Assembly (NCBI GenBank): GCA_033064195.1
Contig: JARBJD010000059.1
Coordinates: forward strand, 247,879 to 311,878
Length of the DNA: 64,000 bases
Origin: Blattamonas nauphoetae
Lineage: Eukaryota > Preaxostyla > Oxymonadida
Direction: 5' to 3'
This document shows, piece after piece, positions 21,077 to 33,849 of the stretch. Made by a program: the position numbers and the translations under genes. The notes beneath the pieces were generated by a model that was given only the letters and a program-made list of their open reading frames with translations, searched no databases and was not told where the DNA came from. Position 1 is the first letter of the stretch, and each line of letters opens with the position of its first letter.

Positions 21077-22316
21077 CAGGGTGCGACCAACCGACAGTGG
21101 TCACCACAATTCGTATTTGGGTGAGATTTTTTTGGATGTCACAACTGCCTGAGATGAGTTGACACGGATTTCATTCATTTTTGTCTATTCTTTTGAAACA
21201 ATTGAGAAAAACAAAATCATGAGGGAAACGGATGACCAAGGTTGATATGAAAGGGAATACGAATCTCCATGAAAAGTCAACGGGTGAAACCCAGATTCCT
21301 TGAAGTACATACTTGTTTTGATTAGTCTATGTATCTATTCCAGGCATGCCAGATCCTGGATGAGATGAAAATGACTTTTCAGACATCTCCGTGACAATCA
21401 TCAATCCCGATCAAACCCACATTGCGACTTCAGAAAAAACTTCACCCATTTTCTTGATCAAATCTCCAAAAATTTGTTCCTCTTCTTTTTCCTAAACAAA
21501 CCGTTGAATCGTTCATTAAGGTCACAATCGGTCTGTTCTTGAGATTTTACAGTCTGTTGACTTCACTTCAGTCAAGATTTCTTCATCACTTTTTTCGTAG
21601 GGTTTCAATCGACTTTTATTCGCTTCGTCCATTTTTTTCAGGACGAATTCATTCACTAACTGTTCATTTCTCTCTCAATTTCAGGTCTTCATTTGGTTCT
21701 TCACCCTCTTTCGGGCAGGTTCGTGAGTGCTTCCTCTTTTTCGATGACTCTTCAGAAAGGACATTCGAAGGTCCACAAACCTCCTTAGAAAGTTGATCGG
21801 AAACATTGTATCGTCTTTGATGTGACAGGGACAAATGGACGTTGAAGAGCGAGACGAGGTTCAGATCGTTGAGATTGTTCCGAGGATATGGGCGGAGTCG
21901 AGTGTCAGAAAGAACAATATGTCCTGGAAAGATTCCGATAAACCGTGCAGACAGCAAGGAACCTGATATTGAGGAGGGAAAACAACAGATGCGAGGAGAA
22001 GATGTGAGCTCTGGATTCACGATAAATCGCCAAATGAAGACCTGAAATTGAGAGAGAAATGAACAGGTAGTGAATGAATTCATCCTGAAAAAAATGGACG
22101 AAGCGAATAAAAGTCGATTGAAATAATACGAAAAAAGTGATGATGAAAACTGGAATGAAGTGAAGTCAACAAACTGTAAAATCTCAATAACAGACCGTTT
22201 GTGACCTTTGTGAACGATTCAACGGTTTGTTTAGGAAAAAGAAGAGGAACAAATTTTTGGAGATTTGATCAAGAAAATACGAATTGTGGTGACCACTGTC
22301 GGTTGGTCGCACCCTG
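21077..22316. mobile_element. hAT-like non-autonomous element with foldback arms
   Basis: The element is 1240 bp. Its first and last 42 bases are perfect inverted repeats starting CAGGGTGCGACCAACCGACA, and it is flanked on both sides by the same 8 bases CTTCTGTG (21069-21076 and 22317-22324). An 8-bp target duplication with CAGGG-type ends is the hallmark of the hAT superfamily. Inside, 21456-21698 pairs with about 22010-22274 at roughly 85-90 percent, so the single strand would fold into a long hairpin. A 335-base stretch (21119-21455) is present only in the left arm. No transposase is encoded, so mobilisation would need a hAT transposase in trans. Confidence 0.9.
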
Positions 22317-22376
22317 CTTCTGTGTGATCCACCCTTTTTTGACGATACTTTCACACTTAATCATTTTCATTTTCGC

Positions 22377-24547
22377 ATGCTTGAAAGCCGATCAATCCAT
22401 CACAATGAGCCCCCTCATATCCTCCAATCTGAGCTTCAACACTGTTTACCCGAAACAAACCAAACATGGGACAACGTCTGTTCTTCGGCCCTATCACTCC
22501 TCTATCCTTTCTATAGATTCAAATCGCCTCAATGCTTGACAATATTCAAAATAAACGATCAGATTCATGTCTGGAGTCACTCAAAACATTGCTTCATCTC
22601 GTCCAAAGTTTCATCTCTCATTTTCATCCACTGTTCCTTCTTATGCATCAAGCATGTCTTCACTCGGTTCAAAATGAGAATTTGACCGATTGGCCCCAAT
22701 TTTTAGATCATATTACTGAAGATTCTCTCTCATCAGAAACAATCGTTTGTCAGCTTCTGCCATTCACCATCTCCAGACCCTTCTCTTCAGCTTTCTGAAA
22801 ACTCTATGTTTGATTCACCCTTTTCAGTCTCTTCAGTGATTCACTCCAAGTCTTTCAGACTGTCCATCCCGACTTCGAAATTCGCCAAGTTCATCCTGTC
22901 CTCGCTCCAAAACTGGGAGACCTGTCTCGCAATTGACGATGTCTGGCCTTTTTATTTGTTCACTTTTGTTGTCAGTGCTGTTCTTGCTTTCTTTCGCTTT
23001 GCGAAGATAAGGAAACAATCCATCGACTCTTCTCGGAAGACAAGCAGTTGATATTCGACACTTTCCATAAATTGAAAGACAAGGCACCTTTTTCTGTTGT
23101 TCTCAACACTTTAACCAAGATTTCTTTGTTTCCTTACCTCCGAATTGCCTACAACTCTCTCATCGCGATCCATGCGATCACAAACCGAGACCACGACGCG
23201 TTTTCTCTCCTTCAAGATCCAACCTTTCCCGAATCTCCACCCACTTCTCAATTTTATGGTCTCTCTTTCCTCAAATCGTTGTCGATCAAAATGCGATCCG
23301 TTTTTGGTCAATTCCAAACAGATATCCGCATGTTTCTTTCAGATATCCCAAAATTTCAGAGTTTGAATGTTGATGAATACAATTTTTACACTCGAGCGCT
23401 CTTCTTCTGCTCGTATGGCTGGGAACTCCTCGTGTTCGATTTGGACCGAAGCTCATCCACAGTTTGTCGTTGTCATTGCTCGGAGCTGTAAATCATCTTT
23501 TTTCAGGTCGATTTAGAAACAGGATCAAGCATCATTTCGCAAGTGAAGGAAGTTATCGGCTCAAATCTGGAGCATCTTCAAATGATTCACAAGATCGCCG
23601 ATTCTCTCCCAACATCAGTCATCAACTCACCTCCCCTCAACAAAGATAATTCTGAAGGGATTTCTTCTCAAACTGTCTCCGAGAAGAACAATCTCACCAA
23701 ACTCAAAGGGGACGTTCTTTACGTGACTGGGTCAGCCTGGAAAGTTTTGGCGAACCTTACATTCGATTATGCAGTTGACCTTCATCCTCATCTGCGTTCG
23801 ATTCTGGCAGACAATCCCAAACTGGAAAATGTCGTCCTCAGGTCGATTAAGGAAGGAGACATCGAGTTGATTCAATTCACATTCAGTGCGATCAGCAACT
23901 TACTCAAAATCGAACCAGAAAATCGAACCCGACTCCAATCTGGCGATTTGATGAGGAAACTGTTCTCATCTTTCGACTTTCAGTCAGTACCTCTCAGCGA
24001 AGCTGAATTTCACTTGTTCACTGTCAATTTCATTCGACAGATGCTGACCGTGAATGGAGCAACGGAGGAGATCAAACAAGCCCAGTTTCCATCGCTGCGC
24101 GTGTCTGTCTACAACCACGTCTGGAAGTACCTCTCCCACGTCATCACACACTCGCCAGCACTCACTCTCAATGAAACCAACAGAGAAATACACGAAGACG
24201 ATGTCTCACTTTGCTATCGCCATATTTTCTTCATGGAAGTGGCAGCGGACGAGCTTGACGAAGCGTTCCTTCTCGAACAAGCGAAGTGGGAAGTGCGCTG
24301 GCTGACCGAGGTGGAGAATGAAGAAAGATTGGATTTTCGAATCTTGACGTGCGGAAATCGGGCTTACCGATGGCGCACTGAAAAGAGGGGAAGGCTGAAG
24401 CGGAGGGAGCGGATGCTGCGGAAGGAAGGGTGGGACGATGCTGTGGAGACTCGCGTTGTTGGACTCCATCCTGAAGTGTCGGAGGATCTGAGAAGCAAAG
24501 TGCTCGCATTCGGCATTCTTGCGTTGTTCAATCTCGAAAATGCGTGA
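22377..24547 (+). pseudogene. Helical-repeat family member with several frame breaks
   Basis: Coding-like text of the same helical-repeat style runs through the whole interval but switches frame at least five times. Pieces include 22377-22520 (PETNQTWDNVCSSALSLLYP), 22532-22798, 22806-23010, 23024-23460 and 23543-24547. The last is a clean 334-codon block ending KRRERMLRKEGWDDAVETRV..LFNLENA. One switch could be a 41-base GTCAGT..ATAAG intron (22971-23011), but the others have no intron signals. The final block is well preserved, so decay is recent or some breaks are assembly indels. It sits 60 bases downstream of the hAT-like element. Confidence 0.55.
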
Positions 24548-24805
24548 GGACACTTCCCGTTGATAAGCCCATCTCACAATTCTTGATTCCTGTTCGTATT
24601 GCTCAATATCATCTGTCGTTGTCCAGCTTGGAAACGCCGTGTCGTGTTGTTCGTGTTATGGGAGATGATCGACGTCCAAAGTCCTCTTTGTGGTCCATAA
24701 TCTCATCATGTTTAATTGTTTTAAAATAAACGATCCGATTCGTGCCGGTAATCTCTCACTGAGACAAGGACATTCAAAACAGTTCAGATTCTCGAAAGAA
24801 AGCAG
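24548..24805. other. Convergent 3' spacer
   Basis: About 260 bases between two convergent genes (helical-repeat copy on plus, USP on minus). No further gene is seen. Confidence 0.4.
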
Positions 24806-27800
24806 TCAGAGTGAAGAGTGGCGAACATAAAACAAAAGATATGCGTTCTCCACAATCTTCTTATCTGCCAAAATCTCGTCGAGTGATCGCTAAGAAGAGA
24901 AGACAAAGAATGACAGATGAAAGAAGAAATGGTGCAGCACACGCGTGTCACTGTCAGGTCGTTAAAAATCAACCACGAGAGCGAGTTCGACGGAAGAAGG
25001 GGCTGAGTGACATCTCGCACAGCTGCTGTGTAGTGTCCGGACGAGACTGTCGGGCCTGAAAGGAACAAGAACACAGAAGGAATGAGAAAAAGAAAGAGAA
25101 ACGCAGCATGAATGAGAGGGGAAGAGAAATATAGAAGGAATGAGAAAGGGGAAGAGAAACACATAAGGAGAGAGGAAGGGGAAGACGAGCAGAAAATGAA
25201 TGAGGAGGTGAATGATGAGCAGAGAAGGAATGAGAAAGGGAAGACGAGCACACCGTGATGAACAACAATGCCGAAGAGATCGTATCGACTGTCCTGCTTG
25301 TCACAATCAACATCTGCCTTGTCGCTGTCAGCGGCGTGGCTGTTCCTCTCGCTTTCTTCGACAATCCTCGAAAATGTGTTCTCTTTCAACAAATCATTCA
25401 AACCGTGTGACGAGAGAACTGTCGAAATGTCCGAGTGCGACGACGACGACTCCATTGCACGAGGAGAGGGGCTCGACGTGGGAGACGAGAACGGAGGCAC
25501 AGCTGGTCGAAGCGAGCGCTGAAACGGCGATTTGGAGGGAGGAGTGGGAATGTTGGTTGATGTGACTGGCCGAGTGCCCGATGCAGGATGCGGTGGATTG
25601 GTTGTGCGAGAAGTGGCTGCCATTTTGGGAGGAAGAGGAAGGAGTGAAGGCTTCGCATTTGAGGCTGATGTGAACGGATTGGGAGAAGAGTGTGGGACGT
25701 GTGTTGGAAGGAAGCCACTCATCTGCGGAGGGGGGTAGGGAATCGGTGATGTTCGCTGGAAAGGTGATCCCGACGCGAGAGGCGACTTCATCGTCGGGAT
25801 GAACGATGGAGATCCACGAAGAGGCATCGAGATTGTGTGGCCGAGTTTCGAATATGACTGCGTCCAGAGCGGAGAGAACAGAAGACGAGTGTTGGAAGGA
25901 ATCTGCGGAGGTGGGAGGAGGGCAGGGAGGGGTGACGGAGGAGTGGGCGAAGGAAGCACAATCGGGGCGACGAGCGGTGAGTGCGAGTGAGAGAGGAGAG
26001 GCGAGGGCTGAAGTCGGATTTGTGGAATCTGTCCTTGTTTGTCGCTTGGGTTGATTGCGGAAAGAGGACGGGGAACGATGGGATGTGTTGGGTTGAATTG
26101 TCGAAATCGTTGTTGTGAATCTGGAAGAATGGACGGGACAAGTTGCGGAAGCTGTCTGGCGGCCTTTGGAAGCTCAGATTTGGCTTCCACACTCTCTGTT
26201 CCCTCGTCGGTCGAACTGTCTGACTCGTCTCCCTTCCCCTTCCCTCCTCGCAGCCTCTCCTGACTCTCATCCGAGCTGTCGTTTGTCAGGTCGATCATTC
26301 GGTGTGATCGCAGTCGCTGTTTCTCGGACTCCGATCGTTCTCTCCTCGTTCGCATCGTTGACACTGTCGATCTTTCCCGCTTTCGCTTCTCGATGGGTGT
26401 TCGAGTGGGGGTGTTGAGTGGATGCAGCGGAACGTCTGAGACAGTTAGGATGGTTGGTCTCGCTTCTTCTTTCGCCTCTTTTCCATCATCCTCATCAGAA
26501 TTGATGTTGATTGGCGTGACCTCCTTCTTCTGTGCCTTCTGAGGCGAGGGTGTGGCAGGGAGTTTGGAGAACGAAGGAGGAGGGAGAGGTGTTTGGATGA
26601 TGTCTTGAATCGGCACAGGAGAGACAGACGAGGCAGGTGTCGTCCTTCGAGACGATCTTCGAGACAAAAGTCTCTCCGACGCCCTCGCCTCCTTCTTTCG
26701 TCCTTCCTTCCTCTTCCCTCCCTTCCCAACAACCGACCAGTCCCAGAAACACCGCTCCATCACTTCCACAATCGAGTCGCGGGTGAGCATGACTGATGGT
26801 GGGTCGTCTGGCGGTGAATCTGCATCTTCCTGCGATGTGGTGGATTGGACGGGCAGAAGGGGATTTTGAGAATTTTGGTGGCGAAGACGTGATTCGTTCA
26901 ATCTCTCCTCTTCCTCTCTGACGACTCGACTTGGCTTTCGTTCTCTTCGCGAGTAAAGCGGAGGAGTGAGTGGCTGCTCATCCTCAGCGACCTTCTCCTG
27001 GACTGGCTGGGGGTCTTCATCAGCGATGAGGAGAGGTTTGTTTGTGGAGTCTTCTTTGGTGCCGTCTGAGGGAGTGGTGTCGAGTGGTGAGAGATCTGGG
27101 TTGTCCTGTTCTTCGTTTGGGAGTGTATTGTCGGAAATATTGGCGTGTGTTATTTCTTTCCGACCAAACCAACGAAGCAAGGCAGCATGTGATCCTCCTT
27201 TTCTATCTAATTCTTGATTCACTCGATCATCACCCACAATCTCTTCATCTTTCTCCATCTTGTCTTCACATCCCTCTTCTTCTGTCGCTTTCCTTTGTTC
27301 TTCTCCACTCGATTGACTCGTCTTCTTCATCCATCTGGACATGTCCAGCTGTTCCGGGATCTCAACAGGAAATTGGATTTTCTGGATTGTCATCTGTGCC
27401 GTCCCCAAACTCCCAGACGTCGACCCTGAGAGCGCATTCACTTCTTTGTTCAGCGAGTTCTGTGAAGATGACAGAAGGGAGAGGAGGAGTGGAGAAAACG
27501 AGGAAGACTGCGTTCCCTTGGAATCTGCTGTCTCGTTCATCGATGAAAGAGACGGCGATGACGAGCGAGATCGTTGTTCGGAGGGAGAGTGTTGGTTGAT
27601 GACAGCAAAACGGTTGATTTGGATGGCCAGAACGGGTGGGAGTGAGGCTAACAGCGTCGACATGGTGGTTCGGGTCTTTTTCCTGCACTTCTCGCACTCC
27701 AAGAAGAGTCCCTGATCCTCCTGTCCCTCCCCATTCTCATCGCTGCTTGGCTGTTCCGTCTCCCCCTCCACGCTGAAGAAAGAGTCCAGAAGAGACGAAA

Positions 27801-29049
27801 GGTGGATGGATGGAGTGTTCTTTTGACCTCCCTTTTGTCCTCCCATCTCCGTCGATGGGCCGATCGGTGATGTGGGATCGCCTCCATGTTGCGGGGAGGG
27901 GATTGGGGATGGTACCTGGTGTGAATTGCGGCTGCTTCGACGGTTCTTCCGTTCTTGTATGATTTGTTTGATCGTAGCGGAGATGAAGAGACGGTGGTCT
28001 GTTGAGAATGTGCACGGCAGGACAAGGAATTCCTGGCGATGTTTGCGGGTTGTTAAGCAATCCAGGCAGACCATTGTGCTTTCAACGACGCTTTCAAAGA
28101 CATCCTTGACAGGGTGGACGAAATGTCGTTGCTGTTGAGGAAGGTGCTTGAGTTGGGGAGATATGAATGGGTCTAACGGCGTAAATGTCAATTTTGGCAA
28201 TTGAGACGAATATCGTGATGGGTGATTCTGAATTGTTGCTAATAGCTGCCGCGAGAGAGTGTTGAATCGGGCTTGAATCTCTTCTTGACGATTCTCGATA
28301 AGTTCCTGGTTAAATGGTAAAATATCTTCATTTGCAGCAGAAATATTTGATTTAGATACTGTTGCGGGCGGGGTAGACGTCGACGAAGACTTATTTTCTG
28401 AGCTTTTAATCGTTTCCATCGAATGGTCATCGGAGGATGAGGAGTCACTATTCTCAGCGTCCTGCCCCAGAATTGAGAGCTCCTCGGAAATTAACTGGAG
28501 TAGATCAGAGAAAAACTCCTGGGCATCATGCATTTCTCCCGCTTGGTATTCAACACAATGACCTCGCCTCAAATTCTGACTAATCGTGAAGAAGAACATG
28601 GCTGGGTCAAGACCTTTGGCCGTACTTGATGAATACGGAATGGGGGATGATGAAGGATGTGGGACATGCATCGACATCGACGAATCAGAAAACGAGCTGA
28701 AGAATCGTGTCAGAAGTTCAGTGAGCGAGATAGTGACACCAAACTGGGCTGAAAACGATTGTTGAAAAAGTGCTCGGGAAAGTGTTGTGAGTAATTGCGG
28801 CGAAAGAGGTGAGTTCATTGAAGATGCTTGACGTTGAATTGAGACATGGGTGGAATTGGCAAAGGATATAATCTCACCCCACAGAGAGGATGAGAGAATT
28901 GATGTCATAAACGGTGGGAGAGATGAGAGGGCAACAAGGATGGACGAGAGATAGCATGTGGATCCAAAGTTGTCGTAACCGAGAGGAAGAGACGAGGAAT
29001 ATGGGAGGGGAACGATTGGTTGGAGAGATTTTGTGGGACTTTGAGACAT
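24806..29049 (-). CDS. Ubiquitin-specific protease (USP/UCH family C19), two introns
   Basis: After removal of introns at 25056-25253 and 24890-24942 the product is about 1330 aa, from the ATG at 29049. The frame is open 67 codons further upstream, but no earlier ATG exists. Cys box: DNFGSTCYLSSILVAL, with catalytic Cys32. It is followed by MHDAQEFFSDLL. Zinc-ribbon CxxC pairs occur in VCLDC and CEKCRKK, and QINRF follows the second. A disordered Ser/Pro/acidic insert of about 600 residues precedes the His box: HHGPTVSSGHYTAAVRD, catalytic His1273; FND supplies the third residue. The end, AYLLFYVRHSSL, is the canonical USP terminus. It removes ubiquitin from protein substrates; the long insert is probably regulatory. 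Confidence 0.85.
24890..24942 (-). other. 53-base intron near the 3' end of the USP gene
   Basis: The unspliced frame loses resemblance after NDLTVTR. Removing GTGTGCTG..CTTCTTAG joins TVTR to RSLDEILADKK and on to AYLLFYVR, the standard C-terminus of USP domains, with the stop at 24806. A polypyrimidine tract precedes the acceptor. Confidence 0.85.
25056..25253 (-). other. 198-base intron inside the USP His box
   Basis: The intron begins GTGTGCTC and ends CTTTCAG. It is an exact multiple of three with no stop codon, so an ORF scan reads through it as a Phe/Leu/Ser-rich insertion. Splicing restores HHG-PTVSSGHYTA, the conserved His box. Its sequence is a run of degenerate TCTCATTCCTTCT-like units, almost all pyrimidine. 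Confidence 0.85.
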
Positions 29050-29250
29050 TGGGGAGGAAGGGGGGAGTGACGAACGATGGAGAGAGTGGCGCGGGGTGTG
29101 GAATGACGATCGGTGGGAGTGAGGTGAAAGAGTCTCAAATGAGACAGATGTCTGGAGAGGTGTGTGATCCGATAGAGGAGGAGAGAGTGAAATGTTTTTG
29201 AAAGATTGAAAAGGGTGAGGTGTGCGATGAGAATGCGATTCGTTTTTCAC

Positions 29251-29786
29251 GTTGCATTGAGTCGCTTTATTTTTTGTTGGAGGAATGAAATTGGGAATGG
29301 CTTTAAAAAGGAAAGGAAACGGGAGAAAAATGATGTTTGAGGAAGGGGATTGCGGGGGAATGAATAAAAAGAGTCAATGCCAATCCGAAAAATAACGCGT
29401 GTTGAACACGAGGATCTCACATACAGTTCCTGAGGATGAGTTTAGGAAGGGTATAGAAGTATGACATCAAAATACTTCTCCCCTATCAGGAGATTATTCG
29501 TTATTCAGGATATTGGTGTGTGGATTGTTTCGTGATGGGATTCAGTCACCAGCTTTTTGACTTAGTTTCTCTCACAGATTTGAAAATCACATTTTCTCGA
29601 ATATTCGACTTTCGAAGACGAATTAGGGTATTTTGAGACTAACCGTTATGATGAACTGGCTCAGTTTTCAGATTCTGGTGATTGATCGAATTTCAAAAAG
29701 CAAATGATAGATTCAAAAAGATGGTAAAATGTGCAACAGAAGATATCTCACGGTTTCTGAAATGATCAAATATCAATTCAGATAAA
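29251..29786. other. Intergenic region between USP and exporter genes
   Basis: About 540 bases, AT-rich, with no ORF of note. It holds the 5' flank of the USP gene and the 3' flank of the TauE/SafE gene. Nothing else is recognised. Confidence 0.4.
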
Positions 29787-31496
29787 TTAACACAAAGCAT
29801 GAAAACCAAAACTCCCTCCGGTTTTCGCGAGGAGAACGATGTTATTCACTCCATTAATAGTTGCTAAGATAGTCGACAGCCCAAAAAGTAAGCCCATAAG
29901 CCATAATAGCACAGAATATCGCTTCACTCGGACTGAGAGGACACTCACGAAGCCTCCAACGATTGCGCCGAGCAGTCCAAGTATAAAGAAGCATAGTCCG
30001 AAATCCCAGGGGAGCATGCCTCCAACGGCAAACTGTGCTGTGGAAGAAGAGGAAGTGAGAAGGAGAAGAGCTGACGTTGTGGCGGTGACAACGGGGACGA
30101 GAACTCCCATGTCGAGAAGGACAGGAGATGTCACGAGAGCACCACCAATTCCGAGGAGTCCAGCCACAAACCCAGCAAGGATGCAGAAGAGAGGGTAGAC
30201 AACACTCGTCTTGACTGTCCAGACAACATCGCCAGGCCCCGATTCATAGCCCAGTTTTGTCTTCTTTGTTTGTTCTTTCATGATCAAGAATCCACTGAGT
30301 GCTGTCAAGAGGAGGGATACCACAAGGTAAGATCCAAATATTGCCCAATCACCCGCCGAACAGCGTTTCAGACCAACAATGGATGGAGCGCCCTTCGCTC
30401 CGCGAAAAAGTGAAACAAGGAATAGTAGAATCCAACAGCAGACGATAAATATCGTTTTTCGGAAGCCAAGTCTCTTCTCTCTTTTGTAGATCTTGGCGAG
30501 AACAGGGTCTGTTGTTTCGGGGATATATGTCGAATCCCGTTGCATCTTCTGTTCTTCGAGGTCAATAGCAGTCGGCTCAGTGGGAGCTATATCTGTTTCT
30601 TGATCAGGATTTGGTTGTGTCTCATTGTGGGGGATCATTTCAACTGAGAAATCATTGTTGTTTGGAGGGTGTGTTTCTTTTGGCCTTTCTGTCAATTCAA
30701 CATCAGCTGCACCTGAAGATGGTTGTTCAGGGGCTATCTCTCCGTCAAAAGACTGATACTCTGATGAGACAGATGGTGTTGGCTTTGGAAGATTGGAAAA
30801 GTTTGCGGGTTGCATGTCAAGTGGAGATAGCGCTGGAGAGGGAACAGGTGAGGTCAGAGGATGATCTCCATCCTTTATAGCTTTCGCTTTGGCTCGTTCT
30901 TGATTTTCCTTCTTTGTTGTTCTGTAAGCTCGTTTAACAGTTTTGATCGCAGTGTAAACGAGAAAAATGAGGAGTAAAATCATAATAACGTATTGAGGCA
31001 TGAAGGATGCCACAAAAACTCCCAAAAATGACCCAGCAAGAAGTGGGGCAACCATCACAAAGACGGCGTCACAGTAAATCCTTGGACGATTGCGGTGTGG
31101 GTGTCTGTGGATGCATCCGAGAACGAAAGATGTCAGTCCATTGCCGAGAATGGTCGCTTGGGCTAGTCCGATGGAGTTCGTTGTGATAAAAGCATTGACA
31201 AGTGAGAAGATAGGGACAACGAATGATCCTCCTCCCATTCCAGTGGCACCTCCCAGAATACTGATTCCGAATGCACCAATCATTGCTATCCATGTTTGCC
31301 ATGTCAGTGGAAAGATTGATTTGTGGATGCACTCACCGCTGGTGCAAGTGAACTGAGAATTACAGTCAGAATTAGTCGAACACGTCCCACATGTTCCGTT
31401 CACGCATCCAGAGCCTGGTGTGCAGACAAGATGGACGTTTGAAGCTTCGCAAGTCGTACAGGAAGAAAGAGGAAGGAGGAGAAGGAACGTGAGCAT
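29787..31496 (-). CDS. TauE/SafE family membrane exporter
   Basis: 569 aa, ATG at 31496, stop TAA, no intron needed. A signal peptide (MLTFLLLLPLSS) is followed by a short Cys-rich ectodomain (residues 15-57; CVNGTCGTC, CTSGEC). The first TauE repeat then starts at about 65: ISILGGATGMGGGSFVVP has the Gly-rich loop with Pro that marks the family, followed by two or three more helices. A hydrophilic loop of about 150 residues, acidic and Pro/Ser-rich, separates it from the second half. That half begins at about 360 and contains LLGIGGALVTSPVLL and several helices to the C-terminus. Family members export sulfite, sulfonates or other small anions; the substrate here is unknown. Plasma-membrane location is inferred. 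Confidence 0.8.
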   Translation of the reverse strand: MLTFLLLLPLSSCTTCEASNVHLVCTPGSGCVNGTCGTCSTNSDCNSQFTCTSGECIHKSIFPLTWQTWIAMIGAFGISILGGATGMGGGSFVVPIFSLVNAFITTNSIGLAQATILGNGLTSFVLGCIHRHPHRNRPRIYCDAVFVMVAPLLAGSFLGVFVASFMPQYVIMILLLIFLVYTAIKTVKRAYRTTKKENQERAKAKAIKDGDHPLTSPVPSPALSPLDMQPANFSNLPKPTPSVSSEYQSFDGEIAPEQPSSGAADVELTERPKETHPPNNNDFSVEMIPHNETQPNPDQETDIAPTEPTAIDLEEQKMQRDSTYIPETTDPVLAKIYKREKRLGFRKTIFIVCCWILLFLVSLFRGAKGAPSIVGLKRCSAGDWAIFGSYLVVSLLLTALSGFLIMKEQTKKTKLGYESGPGDVVWTVKTSVVYPLFCILAGFVAGLLGIGGALVTSPVLLDMGVLVPVVTATTSALLLLTSSSSTAQFAVGGMLPWDFGLCFFILGLLGAIVGGFVSVLSVRVKRYSVLLWLMGLLFGLSTILATINGVNNIVLLAKTGGSFGFHALC

Positions 31497-33849
31497 GGAC
31501 TCCCCATAATTTTGTGGAGTTAGCCATGGACTCTCTGTTTACGTCATTTATTTCCACTAGCGTTTCGTGCTGCAGCTCATTGTCGATCATCTCATTCATC
31601 CCTTGACTGATATGTCTTAATTGTTGTTCAGTGCACTTCGTTCCTTTTTGTATGTCCCACAGACTGAAGACTGTGTTTCTTCATATTGGATTGTCCATCA
31701 TTCCAAATTCTGACAGTTTTCATCTGTCTCTCGATCCTCCGATATCAATCACATTTTCGATGCCGTGGATTTTCCTGAATCTCGTGTCTTATCATCTATT
31801 GCGTCTTTTCCTGTTCTGGGATTCCTTCCATACACTCAAACACCACTTTTCCATCAGGTTCTGTTGGACGAGTGTTTTTCATTTTCTGGTTTGAACAACT
31901 TGAGCATTTTTCTTTTTTCAGTCATTTTCACTCCATTTCACCTAACTTAGGGTATGCCAAAAAACCCCTCAAATCCAAAGAACTCAAATGTCCACCAAAA
32001 AGTGAAAGATCATGTGAAGGGGTATCCATCCTTGGAGTAATAGCTTGTGCAAACACCTGTGGGAGGAGGTGAAGGTCAATCTTTATGAGTTGATCAACAT
32101 GAAAAAAGTGCGTTATGGGAACTGTTGAAATTCATTATGCCTAATTATCCATTTATGAATCAATTATCATTCATTTATTGAGAAAATGTCAGAAAAACTG
32201 ATGTGAAATGCATGATTAGTGAAATCAAAATAGATCCGCCCATCTTGTTCATCAGCTTCCCCTCTCACACAACGGTGTGTTACTCTCAGAATTTCATGAC
32301 TTCTTCACATTCCAGTTTTACGACGCATGGATAACTTGATCTCGTGTGGATATGGTGTCTTTCACGTCATCAACAACAGTTGTTTCGATGCAGATGTCTG
32401 GACAGAACATTGATGATGGTCATTGGAATCCATCGTAAACCAGCTGATACGGAAGAATAATGAAATGATTCTTGAAAAGAAACGGCAAACTTCGTAGTCA
32501 GGTACGATCAGGTTAATTGTGTTCGTGAGACTGCATCCTTTCAGCTGAATTGAAAAACTGCCTGAACGAAAGAGATCATAATTTCTGTGAGGGTGAAAAC
32601 ACATACATCAGCATATCTGAGAATTTCGTTGATGATGTGCCGGCCTCTGTTATTTTCTTTTCGGTTCCGCAAAATTTCAGTGTTCCACAATCACCCTCGA
32701 ATCCCCTTCGCATCGAGTTGGACCTGCTAAGGTGATCGGAAACACAACTCCTTAGAGATTCAGGGAACTTTCTTCATGGTTTTCTTCAAAGCTTGGAATG
32801 ATCTCGATTTGGAGATCTTCTGCGAGATGATGGAATGGGAGAGAGTGTCGGCTTGTCCACACCAATAATGAAATTCCCTTGTTCTGTGTGAAGTGTTCCT
32901 TTAACTTCGGTGCGTGATATTCGTGTTGGGCGAGTTGAGATTTGTTTGATCCACTCGGCTAATTCTCATCTGCCTGTCTCCCTTAATTCACATTTTGTCA
33001 ATTCTTCCCGACTCAACCCTGAGTGGACTGTGCCAAATATGTGTTCTTTCTTCTTGATCTTAACTGATGATCTGTAAATCGGATCGTTCTCGGAAGAAGA
33101 ATCACTCAGCGAGATCACATCAGAAAATAAACACGATTGAACGGAGTCGCACAACGGACTCTCGATCTCGAATCAGATCACTATCTATGTCTTATTCACT
33201 GTATGATCCTCGTTTTCTCCTCAATCCTTTTTGATCCTTCTAGATCAAAGGAATGAGGATTTTGAGGTGATTGCGTTCTTGGAAGAGGAGAAAATGAAAT
33301 CAGTTCAGTTCTCTGAATCTCATTGTGCTCTTCATATCGATCAAGTTTACTCAGATGATCAGAGACAAGATTATGTTTGTACGCAGTAAATAAGGAGCAG
33401 AACTGTTCGAGTTCGAAAATCAGGATGATCCTGTCGGTCTACAGATACAGTAGGACATCGAAGGAAACAACGGAATCATTACCAGTTTTGGAGTGTGTAT
33501 AAGAACCTTCAAGGAACGCCACCACTTCTGTGGTATGAATACACAAAGTAATGACGAATTTCGTACAGCATTCCGAGGAAAACCTCAGTTTCATCAATGA
33601 CACACGCCGACCTAAGAACGGGCAACTTGGAAGGACATCAACCACCCGTCAGGTGCGGATGGTGAATCGAAATCACAAAATAGCTCGCCTTTTGGCATAT
33701 CCATTTTCAGTCTGTCTATCATAACATTATCACTGTCTTCCTGCTTTATTCCTGAAGAAAAATGCTGCATCGAAACTTTCCCATCAAAGTTTGCTTCAAC
33801 TGATCCACAATTCATCTTGTTAGGTCTGTAAAAGTCCTTGGTTCAGTCC
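31497..33849. other. Gene-poor region with one possible helical-repeat remnant
   Basis: No convincing gene. At 31740-31950 the plus strand has a short helical-repeat-like stretch (LSSIASFPVLGFLPYTQTPL, then LFHQVLLDECFSF) that resembles the style of the other family copies and could be a fragment. The rest is AT-rich with many stops. Confidence 0.35.
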
